From NCBI RefSeq assembly GCF_021462225.1, contig NC_061794.1, positions 17,005,784 to 17,069,783 on the forward strand: 64,000 nt of DNA. Direction: 5' to 3'. Each line of letters begins with the position of its first letter. The stretch's first letter is position 1. The notes under the pieces were generated by a model that made no database searches, was not told the DNA's origin, and saw only the letters and a list, made by a program, of their open reading frames with translations. Source of the DNA: Girardinichthys multiradiatus. Its lineage: Eukaryota > Chordata > Actinopteri > Cyprinodontiformes > Goodeidae. The translations under genes and the position numbers were made by a program. Shown piece by piece: positions 48,601-59,689 of this stretch.

Positions 48601-51600
48601 TTTTACTTCTTTAGGCTTTGAATTGTAGCTTAATAAGTACAGTAAATATGAAAATTCCTACAGTAGTCTGTGGATTATTAGCTTGTCGGTCTTATTTTGT
48701 CAGATATTACTGAAAACCTTTCTAGGAAGTGAATTTAGTGTTATTGATTTAGTACATAAGAGAAATTAGGGTTTATCTCTTCTGTTCCTTTCAGGTCAGC
48801 TTTATTCAGACTCAGCCTGGATGGACATTGCGGTGAGACCTTTACCTCCATGTCTCCATTAATCTATTCATCCCTGTTCATCTGACCCTTGTCCTCCTTG
48901 CTGTACTCCCCATCCCAGAATGTATATCAGGGGACAACCTTTCAGTGTCCTGTCCCAGGCTGAGTCCAGATGGATCCATGTTGATCTACCTGCAGGGTCG
49001 AGTGTTCGGGCCTCACAACCAGTGCCACAGTGTGCAGCAGGTATGGTGTGTGTGTGTGTGTGTTTGTGTTGTTTTGTACTTCTCTGTATATTTGCTATGT
49101 GTTAACAGTTAAATGTTAACCCTGCACAGTTGGACCTGAAGAGTTGGAAGACCTCAACCTTGTTGGATGTTGTCAGCAGACCTCAGGCTGGTAGGTTAAA
49201 GGTCATTCAAGACACACAATGACTCACTCAGCGCACCACATTGGTTCTGAATAACTAAATGCATGTATTCAATGACCAGCCATATAATATGTCTAGATTT
49301 ATAACCGTAGGTATATCGATGGTTTCAGGTGAGTTTGCAGGTGTGTATGAAGCTCTGCCATCCCACTGCTGGTCTGCAGATGGTCAGAAAGTCGTGTTTA
49401 GCAGCGCCGTTAGAAACTGGAAGGTATTTATCTACAACTAATAGCAGATATTCATGCCATAGTTCTTTCAAAATAAAACAAGTTGTGTTTTGTGTTTGAG
49501 TTTAGGCCATTTGTAATTATGCTCATCTGTCTCTCCTGTCAGGATGTCTTCATGTTGGACAGAAAAACAAAGAAAGTCACTTCCCTCTCTGATAGTAAGA
49601 ATCCATCCTCTCCACCTCCTCCTCCAATCTCTCTCATGTCCTCATCTCCATCCTTTATTTTCCCTCCTCCTCCTTCCTTGCCTCCCACTCCTCTTCTTCC
49701 TCCCCCTCCATCCCCTCATTGGTCTTTTTATTCACCTCTATCGCCACCTCCTCCACCAGCTGTTCCCCTCTTTCCTCCTCCTCCGCCTACTCCACTGTCT
49801 CCTGTTCTTCCTCCTCCTCCTTCTCCATTTGTCCAAAATTCAGCTCCTCCCCTTCCTCCTGAGTCCTACTTTCCAAATCCTCCTCCTCCTTCATCATCTC
49901 ATCTTCATCAAGAACACCAGAGAGAGCTGGAAGGTATGACGAGATAAAAAATATGCTTATTTCGACATTTCATATTAAAAGCCCCAAGTTGTGAGCTCTA
50001 TAAATGGAAGAAAATGACTGACAAACAATTATTGTTCATCTCTGTACAGTAAAGCTGCAACACCTGGCAAAAGTATTTCCACATTTTATCACATTACAAC
50101 CACAAACTGCAGTCTGTTTTATTGAGATTTTATGTGATAGACCAACACAAAGTTGCTCATCATTGTGAAGTAAAAGGATTGTTTCACGGGTTTGAAATTG
50201 TTTGTAGCCTGCCTTTGTTTTCAGCCCCCCTTTTTTCAGGGTTAGAATATAAAACCTCTCACAGAGGACTGTCCAATCCATCACTCAACAGTGGAAAGAG
50301 TATGGTACCAAACCTACCAAGACGTGGCTGTCCAGCTAAAATGACAGGCTTAGCAAGCTGAGCACCAATCAGAGAAGCGGCCAAGGGTCCCATGGTAACT
50401 CTAGTGGAACTGCAACCTCCTCAGCTCAGGTGGGAGAGTGTGTGAACAGGACAATTAGTCGTGCACTCCGCAAATATGTTCTTTTTTTAGAGTCGGCAAG
50501 AAGGAGGTCATTTTAGCCTAAACACACCCAGCATGAAACGATATGGTGGCAGCTTTATGCTGTGGAGATGGTTTGCTTCATCAGGGATAGAGAAGCTGTG
50601 TGGGAAGATGGATGAAGCTAAATACAGGAGGGGAGCCCAACCCTAGTCCCTGAGAGCTACTATCTTGCAACTTTTAAATGCATCCCATCTCCAACACACC
50701 CGAATACCTGAATTCCCTTATCAGCATGTAACTCAGTTCTGCAGAGGCCTGGTAGCAAGGCATTCATTTCGCAGCCTCAAACCTACAGCCAGAGCTACAT
50801 TGGAATGCTTTGGCTCAAAGGATATTCATGCATTAGAATGGTCCAGTCAAAGTTCACACCTGAATCCAATCGTGAGTCTGTGGCTTGACTTGGAAACTAA
50901 TGTTCAGATTTACTCCATCCAGTCTAACTGAGCTTCAGCTATTTTTAAAGAATTTGTAAGATGAGATATCTAGATGTGAAAAGCTGGTAGAGACATAACC
51001 CCAAAGACTTGCAGCTGTAACTACAGCAAAAATATTTATTTATGGACAAAAAAGCAAAGGAGGTTTCACACATGCAGGTTACACTTTTCAGACTTCTATA
51101 TGTAAGAAACACCACTTATTAATTCCTCTTCACAATTAGGAACCACTCTGAGCTGGTCTATCACAAAATGCACTATGGAAGGAAGCCAGAGTACCTGGAG
51201 AGAACTTACACATGCACGGGGAGACCTCAGGCTGGGATTCGAACCTAGGACCTTCTTGCTGCAAGGCAACAGTTCTACCCAGTGTGCCACCATGCAGCCC
51301 CACCATTGTCCAGTTTGTGAAAAAGACATGCAGGGTTTTGTTTGTTGAATTTGTTTAATAGTATTACTGTACAGTCATCTGCTCAGTGGTTCTCACTAGC
51401 TTCAGTTGGATTTTGTTCTGTGTTTTTATGTCACTCAAGCAGCTTGTGATCATTGCCACGATCTACTCTGCCTGATTGTCACACTGTTGATAAATATATG
51501 CAATGATATCAGTGACAGCTCCGGTGTTTCGCTCAAATGGCCCCATCTTCTGCGTTACTGTGTAAGATGTAAAACGTGGAAATTAAAACCTGAGATGTTA

Positions 51601-53452
51601 AGCTGTTGTTTCATGCTGAGATGTTTCAGAATTCAACAGAAATGAAAAGATGCCTGCTGTCTTTTTCTCTCCCCTCTGTTTGTCCATCTTGCTCCCTCTC
51701 TGCTGCAGACCTCTCTGATCTTTCTAAGGTTTATGGCAGCTGGAAGCTACTGACCCTTCAAAGAGACCTGATGGTCGTCTGCTGCTCCAGTCCCAACTCA
51801 CCTCCCACGCTGGTCAGACAGAATACAGACACCCGGATGCAAATACGGGCGTATTTGGTCAAATGCAGTTTAACGTATCTATAAACAAGACAAATAAGTT
51901 TTCTAGGTCACATCTGGGTTGTGTTTTGGTGTGTGCAGAGGGTGGGATTCCTCCCATCAGCAGGTGAGACTGTGACCTGGAGAACTCTGCAGCAGCCGGT
52001 CATGACCTTTGATTACCCCTGGAAAGTTCTAGATGTTACACCTCCATCAGAAGAGGACAACAGATGTTACCGTGAGCATTCAGCTTCTGCCTCATTAGAA
52101 CATTAACTTGATCTGATCTGTGTGTTTTAATCTTTGAAACCTGGATGGACATGTGTGTTGTATCATCACAAGACCCAGAGACATGTTTTTATGCAGTTGT
52201 GCTTAAAAGTTGATTTTGATAAGACTGATAACACAAAAAAGCTGTGTTTACTCTTTTTAAATTACAGTGACAACATAAACTACCCAAATGACCCTGATCA
52301 AAAGGTTACACGCCCCAGTTCTTAATACCGTGTATTTCCCCCTTGAACACCAATGGCAGCTTGGAGTGTTTTGTGGTAGTCGTGGGTGAGGCTCTTTATT
52401 TTCTCTGATGGTAAAGCTGCCCATTCTTCTTTGCAAAAATGCCTGCAGTTCCTGCAAATTTTAAGGCTGTCTGTAATTACCTGCTCGCTTGAGATCTCCC
52501 CAGAGTGGCTCAATGATATTGAGGTCAGGAGACTGAGATGGCCACTCCAGAACCTTCACTTTGTTCTACTATAGCCAATGACAGTCCGACTTGGCCTTGT
52601 GTTTTGGATCGTTGTCATGTTGGAACATCCAAGTAAGTTCCTTGCCAAGCATCTGGGCTGATGAGCGCAAATTGTCTTCCAGTATTTTCTGATAACATGC
52701 TGCATTCATCTTTCTATCCAGTTCGACCAAGTTTGCTGTGCTTTTGTAGTTCATTCATCCCTAAAACATCAGCGATCCGCCTCCATGTTTCACAGTAGGT
52801 ATCATGTACCTTTTATCATAGGCCTCCAAATTTAACGTTGATGAGTGTGGCCAAAACATTCAATTTTCATCTCATCACTCCAAATGACTTTGTTCCAGAA
52901 ATGTTGAGGCTTGTCTCTGCGCTGTCTGGCGTATTGGAAGCGGGATACTTTGTGGCATTTGCGTAGTAACGGCTTTCTTCAGGCAGCTCGACCATGCAGC
53001 CACACCACTTTTCTTCACAGTCCCGTATTTCAGCTGAAGTCATTTATGGGTTTTTCTTTGCATCCCGAACAATTTTTCTGGCAGTTGTTGCTCAAATTTT
53101 TGTTGGTGTACCTGACCGTGGTTTGGTTTCAACAGATTCCCTCTTTTTCCACCTCTTAATTAGAGTTTGAACACTGCTGATTGGCATTCTCAGTTCCTTG
53201 GATGTCATTTTATATCCCTTTTCCGTTTTATACAGGTCAATTACCTTTTCCCGCAGATCCTTTGACAATTCTTTTACATTCTCCATGACTCAGAAACCAG
53301 AAACGTCAGTGCAGCACTGGATGAAAGATGCAAGGTTCTGTCAGGAGCCCAGAAACTCACTGACCTTTTATGTGCACACACTGATTACAAGCAAGCAGAC
53401 CACAGGTGTGGATAGTTACCTTTAGTAGAGATTCAGACCCATTTGCGTCAAC

Positions 53453-53486
<34 letters not shown>

Positions 53487-56400
53487 AGGCCAAAACCACC
53501 AGGGTATGTAAACGTTTGGTCAGGGTCAATAAGATTCTGTTGTCATTATGATTTGAAAAGAGTACGGTAATCATAGTTTGAAAAAAAAAAAAGGCTTCAC
53601 ACAACCACTAACCATGAGTGAAACAAAAGTTTTTTGTTATCATTCATATTCTCAGAAAAATGGCCCAAAAAAAAAAAAAAAAAAAAAAAAATCCACCAGG
53701 GTATGTAAACATATGAGCTCAACTGTATGTACAGCTGGAACCAGATATTTACATATATTTATAAAGACACATAACCCTTTTCTCCTCACAGAGGAGATTA
53801 AGATGAGCAAAATGATGTATGTTTTATAAATGTTAGAATAATGAGAGATCATTTTAATTACTTTCTTCAAATTCAGAAGTTTACAGACATATTTGTATGT
53901 CTCTAAATAAAATGCTCATGGCCATAAAAGCTTCTAATAGTTTATTTTACATAGTTTAAAGAGTTAATTGGAGGCTCACCTGTGAATGTATTTGAACACC
54001 TAAAACACATCTTCTTTGTTTGATATCATGGAAAAATTAAAAGCAATCAGCCGAGATATCGGGAGGTCTCGTTCATCGCTGGGTACGTATTTGAGATGCC
54101 TGAAGGTCCCACGTTCATCTGTTCAAGAGGTCATACAATACGCAAGTATGAACACCATGCTAATGTCATCATACTGTTCAGGCGTCCCAGCGATGAACAC
54201 GTGTTGTTGCCAAGCGTGCAAATCAACCTCACAGAGACAGAAAAAGCAAGGACCTTGTAAAGAAGATACTGGCTGACGCTGATAAGAGTGTCTATCCACA
54301 GGGTAACAAGTCCTGTACCAAAATGGGCTGAAACGCCACTCAGAGAGGAAGAAGCCATTACTCCAAAAGCAACATAAAAAAGCCACGCTACAGTTTGCAA
54401 ATGCAATCAGGGATAGAGACCTTAGTTTTTGGAATCTTGTGGTCTGATGAAACTGAAAATGAAATAACTTGGTTGTTAGATTTGGAAGAAAAATGGAGAA
54501 GCTTGCAGACCTGTGAAACATGGAGGAGGTAGCATCATGTCATGGTGGGGTTTGCTGCAGGAGTGACTTTTTATACAGTGTATGTAAATATCTGGTTTCA
54601 ACCTCATTGTTACACTTAAGTGGTAGAATATTAGCATGTATAATATAATAACAGAGATAATATTTGAGATTTTTGTGTCAGTAAGGCTTGGAAACAAAAA
54701 GCTTTCCAAGAAACAAATGTTTATTTAAATCAGTTTTGCTCTCCATTCCTCTTCACTGTCTCTGTCTAAACAGCTGGTTTAGATTTCGGAGCGGTCTTGG
54801 TCAAACCATCACGTCTGATCTGTGAAACCAGAACACCTCTGGTCGTCTTCATCCATGGTCTGAACCTCTCTTCTGTTTTCGATGGGAATCCTTCATATAA
54901 CTGACAGTAGTGTAACACATACAGATAGTTATGCACATAATAACACTTTGCTCGCTTAGGTGGTCCTCACTCCCAGTTCCCTGCAGAGTGGAACAGCACC
55001 ACCGCTGGACTGGTTGAACTGGGCTTTGCTGTGCTTATGGGTGAGATGTTTTGTTTCCTGCTTGTCTGCAGGAATTCCCCCAACACACAGTTTCTGACTT
55101 AACAGAGTTTACACATATGTTAAAGTGCCATTTATTAGCTGTGGAAGTTCATATCTGTGAAATGTTTTATCATGAAGCAAAGTCAGCCTCGCCTTATTCT
55201 GCACTGTAAAAGTTTTACTTTAAAAGTCAATTCTGGAGTTTTTATGCATCTTTCATTGACTTAAACTAAGGTAGCTGTTCCTGGGAAACACTTCTGACAT
55301 ACACAGGATGCCAAAGATCATAATCATTACCAGAATTTATTATTAACTGTAGTGAACTGTGAAAAACAAAGCCTTTTTAAGTCGATGTGTTTGATCCCTC
55401 TCTGTTTCCAGTAAACTATCGGGGATCCACAGGGTTCGGTCAGGACAGCATTTTGTCCCTGATTGGTCAGATTGGGAGTCAGGACGTACAAGATGTGCAG
55501 GTATCAATGTTCCTTGTGTGGCTCTTAAAATATACCTCCAATGAGCGATGCTCCAGCAGACAAATAGTGGTCCTGATAATAAGATCCTTCACTTTAACAC
55601 CATCAAATTGATCTGGCTTTGTTTACACAGCGAGCTGTTATAGCTGCGCTACAGAGTGACAAAACCCTTGATCCCAAACGTTTGGCTGTGATTGGCGGCT
55701 CCCACGGTGGCTTCCTGTCCTGTCATATGATCGGTCAGTACCCAGACTTCTATAGAGCGTGTGCAGCCAGGAACCCGGTCATTAACGCTGCTACACTACT
55801 GGGAACCAGTGACATAGTGGACTGGTGAGGAACACTGAAAAACACTGCATGTAATATTCACAGCACCACTTTGGGAATTTCCGAAAATCTGACCTTTATA
55901 GAAGAAATGCTAAAAAAATGCCATTTGAAGCTTGTAAAGTGGTATGCATGGAGGGACACCTGAGACTGCACACACTGAGCACACTATTCTCACAGTAAAA
56001 CATGGTGGTGGCACCATCATGCTGTGGGGATCCTTTTCCATTCCTCCTTAGGATCATGCATTGCTTTGCATTAGTGTATCACATAAAATCCATTGACGTT
56101 TGAGGGTGTAATGGGTGAAATTGTGGGAAAGTTCAAGGGGTAGGAATACTTTTACAAGGCACCGTAATAGTCTGCTTAACTGTTTCTTTTCTCTACCTGC
56201 TTACAGGCGATACACAAGTGCAGGCTTTCACTTCTCATACGACAACATCCCTACTGCTGAAACCCTGGCTGCAATGTTACAGAAGTCCCCCATCACACAT
56301 GCTGCATTGGTAAGACACACACGCACACACCTTATTTATTATCTCACAAAAATAACCCAGAAATCTCACAAAAATAACCTTATTCAGCCAGAAGTTATTT

Positions 56401-56973
56401 CACTTTTGCATCTTTCAAATCTGGTTTAGTACGAAATTTAAACCCTTATTAACATTGAGAGTAAAGGAACTATTGAGCATTTTAGCCCTGGCAGTTTTAC
56501 CAAAAGTGCCCTGTAGGACGGTGCTAGAACTCTGATATAAAAAGGTTAACATAATCAACAGTTTCAAGCTTTTAGAGATACTATAAAACATGACATCAAC
56601 AATCATTTTTGAAATATAGTTACTTTTAGTTGAGGGAAGAAAGAACCTGCATGACTTTTGTCAAATCAAGTGTTATTCTTTTAATGTGTGTAGATCAAAG
56701 CTCCAGTGCTACTGATGTTGGGTGGGAAGGACAGACGAGTTTCTCCTCATCAGGGTCTAGAGCTCTACAAAGTACTGAAGAGCCGAGGTTCACCGGTCAG
56801 GTACAAGTAAGCAACATGTAAACCACAACGCCTGGCACAACTTGAATTTCCACAGTTTCATTTCTCTTTCCAGGTTATTGTGGTTTCCAGAAGATGGACA
56901 CTCTCTGTCCAGGGTGGACACTCAGGTTGACTGCTTCCTCAACTCCGTTTTGTGGCTGAACCAACACCTCTGA
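42647..56973 (+). CDS. apeh: Acylaminoacyl-peptide hydrolase (acylpeptide hydrolase)
   Basis: Cytosolic serine peptidase (prolyl-oligopeptidase family, S9C) that removes N-acylated residues from short peptides; usually a homotetramer. Exons: 42647-42764, 46124-46304, 46506-46581, 46669-46744, 46842-46954, 47029-47163, 47264-47355, 48795-48832, 48931-49040, 49130-49190, 49329-49423, 49543-49594, 51709-51812, 51939-52071, 54774-54857, 54960-55040, 55412-55500, 55631-55824, 56207-56309, 56694-56800, 56874-56973 (TGA 56971). All phases agree: 713 residues (human 732). The N-terminal two-thirds is the beta-propeller ([54 protein letters not shown]). The alpha/beta-hydrolase part has the oxyanion [20 protein letters not shown], and triad Ser570 (GGSHGGF), Asp658 (GGKD) and His690 (EDGHS). 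Each is 17 residues earlier than human Ser587/Asp675/His707, which supports the model. Exon 49543 may use a second donor at 49934, described separately. Confidence 0.97.
43190..43840 (+). mobile_element. Teleost interspersed repeat with GC-rich 3' end, in apeh intron 1
   Basis: Matches my memory of a common fish repeat: 'agcgccccctaggacacttc', 'gtcggatttcccccaaattt', and a GC-rich tail ending 'gggggctgcttgcagcttta'. No coding frame. Class uncertain (non-autonomous DNA element suspected). Confidence 0.5.
44170..45860 (-). mobile_element. Degenerate Tc1-like element in apeh intron 1
   Basis: Reverse-oriented transposase relics in order: 'gtctggactttgactaggac' (SPDLNP region), 'cagaccatcacactgcctcc', 'actttccaaaaagttccact', 'gggatcatcaggatggt'-like and 'ctggccactcctggaatggt'. 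A different old Tc1 family from those in amt. Frame broken many times and interrupted by a SINE-like piece at 44765-44990. Confidence 0.7.
44765..44990 (-). mobile_element. SINE-like fragment nested in Tc1 remnant
   Basis: Contains 'aagtgtcttgcccaaggacg' and a tRNA-like 'gagcgggggtttgaac...' read towards the minus strand, pieces found in common fish interspersed repeats. Edges approximate. Confidence 0.4.
47356..48794 (+). other. apeh intron 7
   Basis: No additional exon, no recognisable transposon; AT-rich intronic DNA. A moderately complex stretch at 47880-48110 was not identified. Confidence 0.35.
49595..49933 (+). other. apeh: Candidate proline-rich alternative extension of apeh exon 12
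   Basis: After the strong donor GTAAGA at 49595 the apeh frame stays open for 339 nt (113 codons) to a second usable donor GTATGA at 49934. Both donors leave phase 1, so both join correctly to exon 51709. The extra piece is Pro/Ser-rich ([20 protein letters not shown]) and ends in a charged stretch ([11 protein letters not shown]). A long CT-rich strand rarely contains stop codons, so openness alone is weak evidence; the last 70 bases, which are not CT-pure, are also open. Confidence 0.35.
50050..51060 (+). mobile_element. Degenerate Tc1/mariner remnant in apeh intron 12
   Basis: Forward copy of the old family: 'cacattttatcacattacaa' at the 5' arm, 'aagagtatggtaccaaacct', 'cagctttatgctgtggagat', 'aatggtccagtcaaagttca' and 'gagacataaccccaaagact'. 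Interrupted around 50625-50770 by a hAT-type piece ('gcaacttttaaatgcatccc'). Confidence 0.7.
50625..50770 (+). mobile_element. hAT-type MITE fragment nested in Tc1 remnant
   Basis: 'gagcccaaccctagtccctg' and 'gcaacttttaaatgcatccc' are typical of the short fish hAT MITE also seen at 34383-34556. Termini not clear. Confidence 0.5.
51170..51302 (-). mobile_element. Truncated copy of the tRNA-headed SINE-like family
   Basis: Minus-strand head of the family seen at 36909 and 58679: 'ggctgcatggtggcacac', then 'gttgccttgcagcaagaagg' and the B-box-like 'ggttcgaatccc'. Truncated after about 130 bp. In apeh intron 12. Confidence 0.75.
52289..53528 (-). mobile_element. Tc1-like element (third family), degenerate, in apeh intron 14
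   Basis: Ends TGACCCTGATCAAAAGGTTAC and complement of TTGACCCTGACCAAACGTTTAC. The N-terminal transposase piece [20 protein letters not shown] starts at 53286; the catalytic piece [13 protein letters not shown] lies in a separate frame near 52600. Broken by frameshifts and stops. A GT microsatellite is inside the right end. Confidence 0.85.
53454..53483 (+). repeat. (GT)n microsatellite
   Basis: Uninterrupted TG/GT run of about 15 units inside the Tc1-like element. A separate A-tract of about 24 bases lies at 53668-53691. Confidence 0.95.
53732..54604 (+). mobile_element. Tc1-like element (fourth family), internally deleted, in apeh intron 14
   Basis: Ends CAGCTGGAACCAGATATTTA and complement of the sequence near 54585-54604 (TATGTAAATATCTGGTTTCA). 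Transposase relics read forward: [11 protein letters not shown], 'aagaagccattactccaaaa', 'gtggtctgatgaaactgaaa', 'catggaggaggtagcatcat'. Frame destroyed. Confidence 0.75.
55870..56165 (+). mobile_element. Tc1/mariner remnant in apeh intron 18
   Basis: 'catggtggtggcaccatcat' plus 'gctgtggggatcc' (transposase core) directly followed by the 3' terminus 'ggaatacttttacaaggcac'. Heavily deleted. Confidence 0.75.
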
Positions 56974-57051
56974 GCAAATCCTCGCAGGCACTGTGACACG
57001 GCTGTTTTTATTCTGCTGAATGCAGCTGAATTTTTGACACAACTCATTTGT

Positions 57052-57057
57052 AATAAA
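57052..57057 (+). terminator. apeh: Candidate apeh polyadenylation signal
   Basis: AATAAA 79 bases after the stop codon; the only good hexamer close to it. Confidence 0.65.
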
Positions 57058-57227
57058 ACAGACTCCGTTGTTTGTACTAAATCCTAATTTAGTAAAATAT
57101 CTTTGAAACAAAAAGCATGCACCTGTGTCTTGAAGTCTAGATTTAATAATTTTGTTTCACGTTGAGTCTAAGGTTGAATCCCATTTCCGAGGGTTTACCC
57201 ATAAGTCTTGGCACTGAATACAGGTAG

Positions 57228-58130
57228 TGGTTATTTTTTATTTATTTTTTTCAAGCCAAGCAACAACTCCCCCCGAGCCAACGCGTCCGTAGGGACACGG
57301 TGAAAACCACCAACCCCAAGAACACACCACCCACCAGGAACCTCCCAGCAGACAAGCACCCCAGTACAAGGCCAAGAGGCCCACTGCAAACACCAAGCTC
57401 AGAGACGTCCGCCCCGCGGCACCCACACATGATGGCCAGAGCCGCACCTCACAGAACCACCACCACAGCATGTCATACAGCGGAGGACAGAACGCAGCAA
57501 AGGGCACCCAAAACAAAAGCAATGCGCAAATGTGCCCCCACCAGCCTCCCAAAAATAAAGCCTCCCCACGAAAAGAAGACCCACAGCATCCAAACCCAAG
57601 AACACACGCCTGACACGCCAGTTTCAGCTTTCGAGAAAACCTGCACCGAAGCCCACAAAAGGTAGAGAGACCATAGAGCCAAAACCAAAACTCCGGCCGG
57701 CCCGCCTGCCCAAACCGTGCAGACCCCTCCCCCAGACAGAATCGGAACTGAGAACCGTCAGGAACTGGAACCAGAATCCGATCCGGAACCACCCAGACCC
57801 AAACGGTGCCTATCCCAAACCCAAGGCCGACCACCTACCACCAACCCAGAAGAAAACCTACAGCCACCCAAACATTCAAGCAACTCCCAGAACACATAAG
57901 ACATTAGACACCCAGGTTGACTTCACCTCCCTCCCTCCCACTGACCCTCTGCAGAAGGCACTCCCTGAAGGAGTGAGCACCTGCAATGAGATGGTACCCC
58001 CCCTAGTTTAGGAGGCCCCCAATTCCAGGTGACAGCACATGCACTGGTCCCCCGATCCTTACTAATACTGACTGCAGCCCAATAACCTTAAGACAACATC
58101 TGCTAGAGAAGGACTTAACAGTCTTCAAAG
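57228..58130 (-). other. AC-rich, strand-asymmetric block, possibly a retroposed element
   Basis: From 57259 to about 57900 the plus strand is extremely rich in A and C and poor in T, unlike any neighbour. At its left edge it is bounded by a T-rich run (57234-57256), which on the minus strand would be a terminal A-rich tail. Open frames occur on both strands here but look like composition artefacts (Trp/Gly/Val-rich or Pro/Thr-rich). The part 57900-58130 is less biased and may belong to the same unit. I do not recognise the family. Confidence 0.4.
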
Positions 58131-58194
58131 GACATGTCTTCTCCATAGTCCAAACAGGACAGTTTGTGGAATGGGAGAACCAAACATGGGTCAT

Positions 58195-58600
58195 AAAAAT
58201 GTGGAAGAAAAAACGTAATCGGCATGCTCCTAATTACTTCCAACTTTACTGGCATGAAAAGGAGATCCCATTGGAGATGTTTTCAAGTATCACAGTGGAG
58301 GAGGCTCCATCATGATCTGGAAGCTTTTTCCTTCAGTGGAACAGTGAAGCTTCAGGTTGTGCAGGAGTGTCAAAGAGCGTCTGGCTATGTGGAGATGTTT
58401 CAGTGTGCATTCCTTTTGATTGAGGTTCTTCTGTGTGGTGATAACTGGATCTTTCACTGGGTCAAAGGAGCAGTTTGCCACTCCCATCTGACAAATCACT
58501 TCTTCCAAAAGAGTAACACCTCACCTTTAGAGCACCTTACATGTTTCTGTGGTCTAAATCTGATTGCTTGGGAATGAATGGCAAGCGAGGTGTACAAAAA
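58195..58600 (+). mobile_element. Decayed Tc1-like remnant
   Basis: 'tatcacagtggaggaggctc' plus 'catcatgatctggaagct' corresponds to the [10 protein letters not shown] region of Tc1 transposases, with 'tggaagaaaaaacgt' just before it. No usable frame, ends unclear. Confidence 0.5.
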
Positions 58601-58678
58601 CAGATGTCAGTTCCAGACGGTAGATGCCTTTAATGAAACTATGTCTAAGCTAATTTCTGAATGAATCAATAAGAACAG

Positions 58679-59039
58679 GGCTGCACGGTGGCACAGTTGG
58701 TAGCACTGTTGCCTTGCAGCAAGAAGGTCCTGGGGTCAATTCCTGGCCTGGGGTCTTTCTGCATGGAGTTTGCATGTTCTCCCCGTGCGTGCGTGGGTTC
58801 TCACCGGGTACTCTGGCTTCCTCCCACAGTCCAAAGACATGCCTGTTAGGTTAATTGGTCACTCTAAATTGCCCTTAGGTGTATGAATGAGTGTGTGCAT
58901 GGTTGTTTGTGTGTTGCCCTGCGATGGACTGGCGACCTGTCCAGGGTGTACCCTGCCTCTCGCCCATAGACTGCTAGAGATAGGCACCAGCTCCCCCGTG
59001 ACCCACTATGGAATGAGCGGTAGAAAATGACTGACTGAC
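58679..59039 (+). mobile_element. tRNA-headed SINE-like element with target duplication
   Basis: 361 bp starting GGGCTGCACGGTGGCACAG (A-box-like) with a degenerate B-box (GGTCAATTCC) and ending in a tandem GACT tail. Flanks TCAATAAGAACAG (58666-58678) and TCAACAAGAACAG (59040-59052) match at 12 of 13 positions, a target-site duplication. Same family as 36909-37274. Confidence 0.88.
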
Positions 59040-59675
59040 TCAACAAGAACAGTAATGCTTCTCACTACTGACTCCATTTTTCAATAGTTCTGGTTTGATC
59101 AGCTGAGGCACCCCCTGTTTCGATTTAAAAGTCTTTTTAAATAAATGACTATTTTCTGCTCCTGTTTCTGCTCGTTGTGTTAATAACAGGGTTACAATCC
59201 TGTGGTGCTAAAGGGAAATACTTTTAATATTTTTTCACTGCTTTTGATTAGGAGTATGTTTTAAACAGAGATAAACTGGCCTATTTTATTTTCCAAAACT
59301 TAAAATTTGGAAATATTTGAGATTTGCTTTACACCAACTAACAACAATTAACTGTGGTACTGAATTAATATATCAGAACACTTCAAACTGTACATCATAT
59401 ATAGATAATTAACTATACATATATTGCACCAATAAAATATGTTAACTTCTACATTTCTGAGTGCATTTTCAAGCTTTGCTCTTAGCTAGAAAACCATACT
59501 TAGGGCTGGAAAACCTTTAGCACTCCCTCTTACTGCAGAGAAACAATTTATAAACCCCGGGTTAAGGACTGAGAATAATTTTCACCTGTGTCACTTTCAC
59601 CATGCAAACAATTATAATCAGCTGTTTGGGAAACAAGGGATAAAACAGCACATTACATGTAATGTAGAAAAACGT

Positions 59676-59689
59676 CCAGCAGATGGCAG
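59676..59689 (+). promoter_or_regulatory. Candidate CTCF-binding motif
   Basis: CCAGCAGATGGCAG fits the vertebrate CTCF core CCASYAGRKGGCRS at every position. Sequence match only. Confidence 0.35.

Noticed and set aside
49544..49939. 131-codon Leu-rich frame overlapping the CT-rich stretch in a different forward frame
   Set aside because: A CT-rich strand contains few stop codons in any frame; this frame does not continue the apeh reading frame.
57238..57834. 198-codon minus-strand and 121-codon plus-strand open frames in the AC-rich block
   Set aside because: Both are compositional artefacts (Trp/Gly/Val or Pro/Thr/His runs) without domain, splice or start context.
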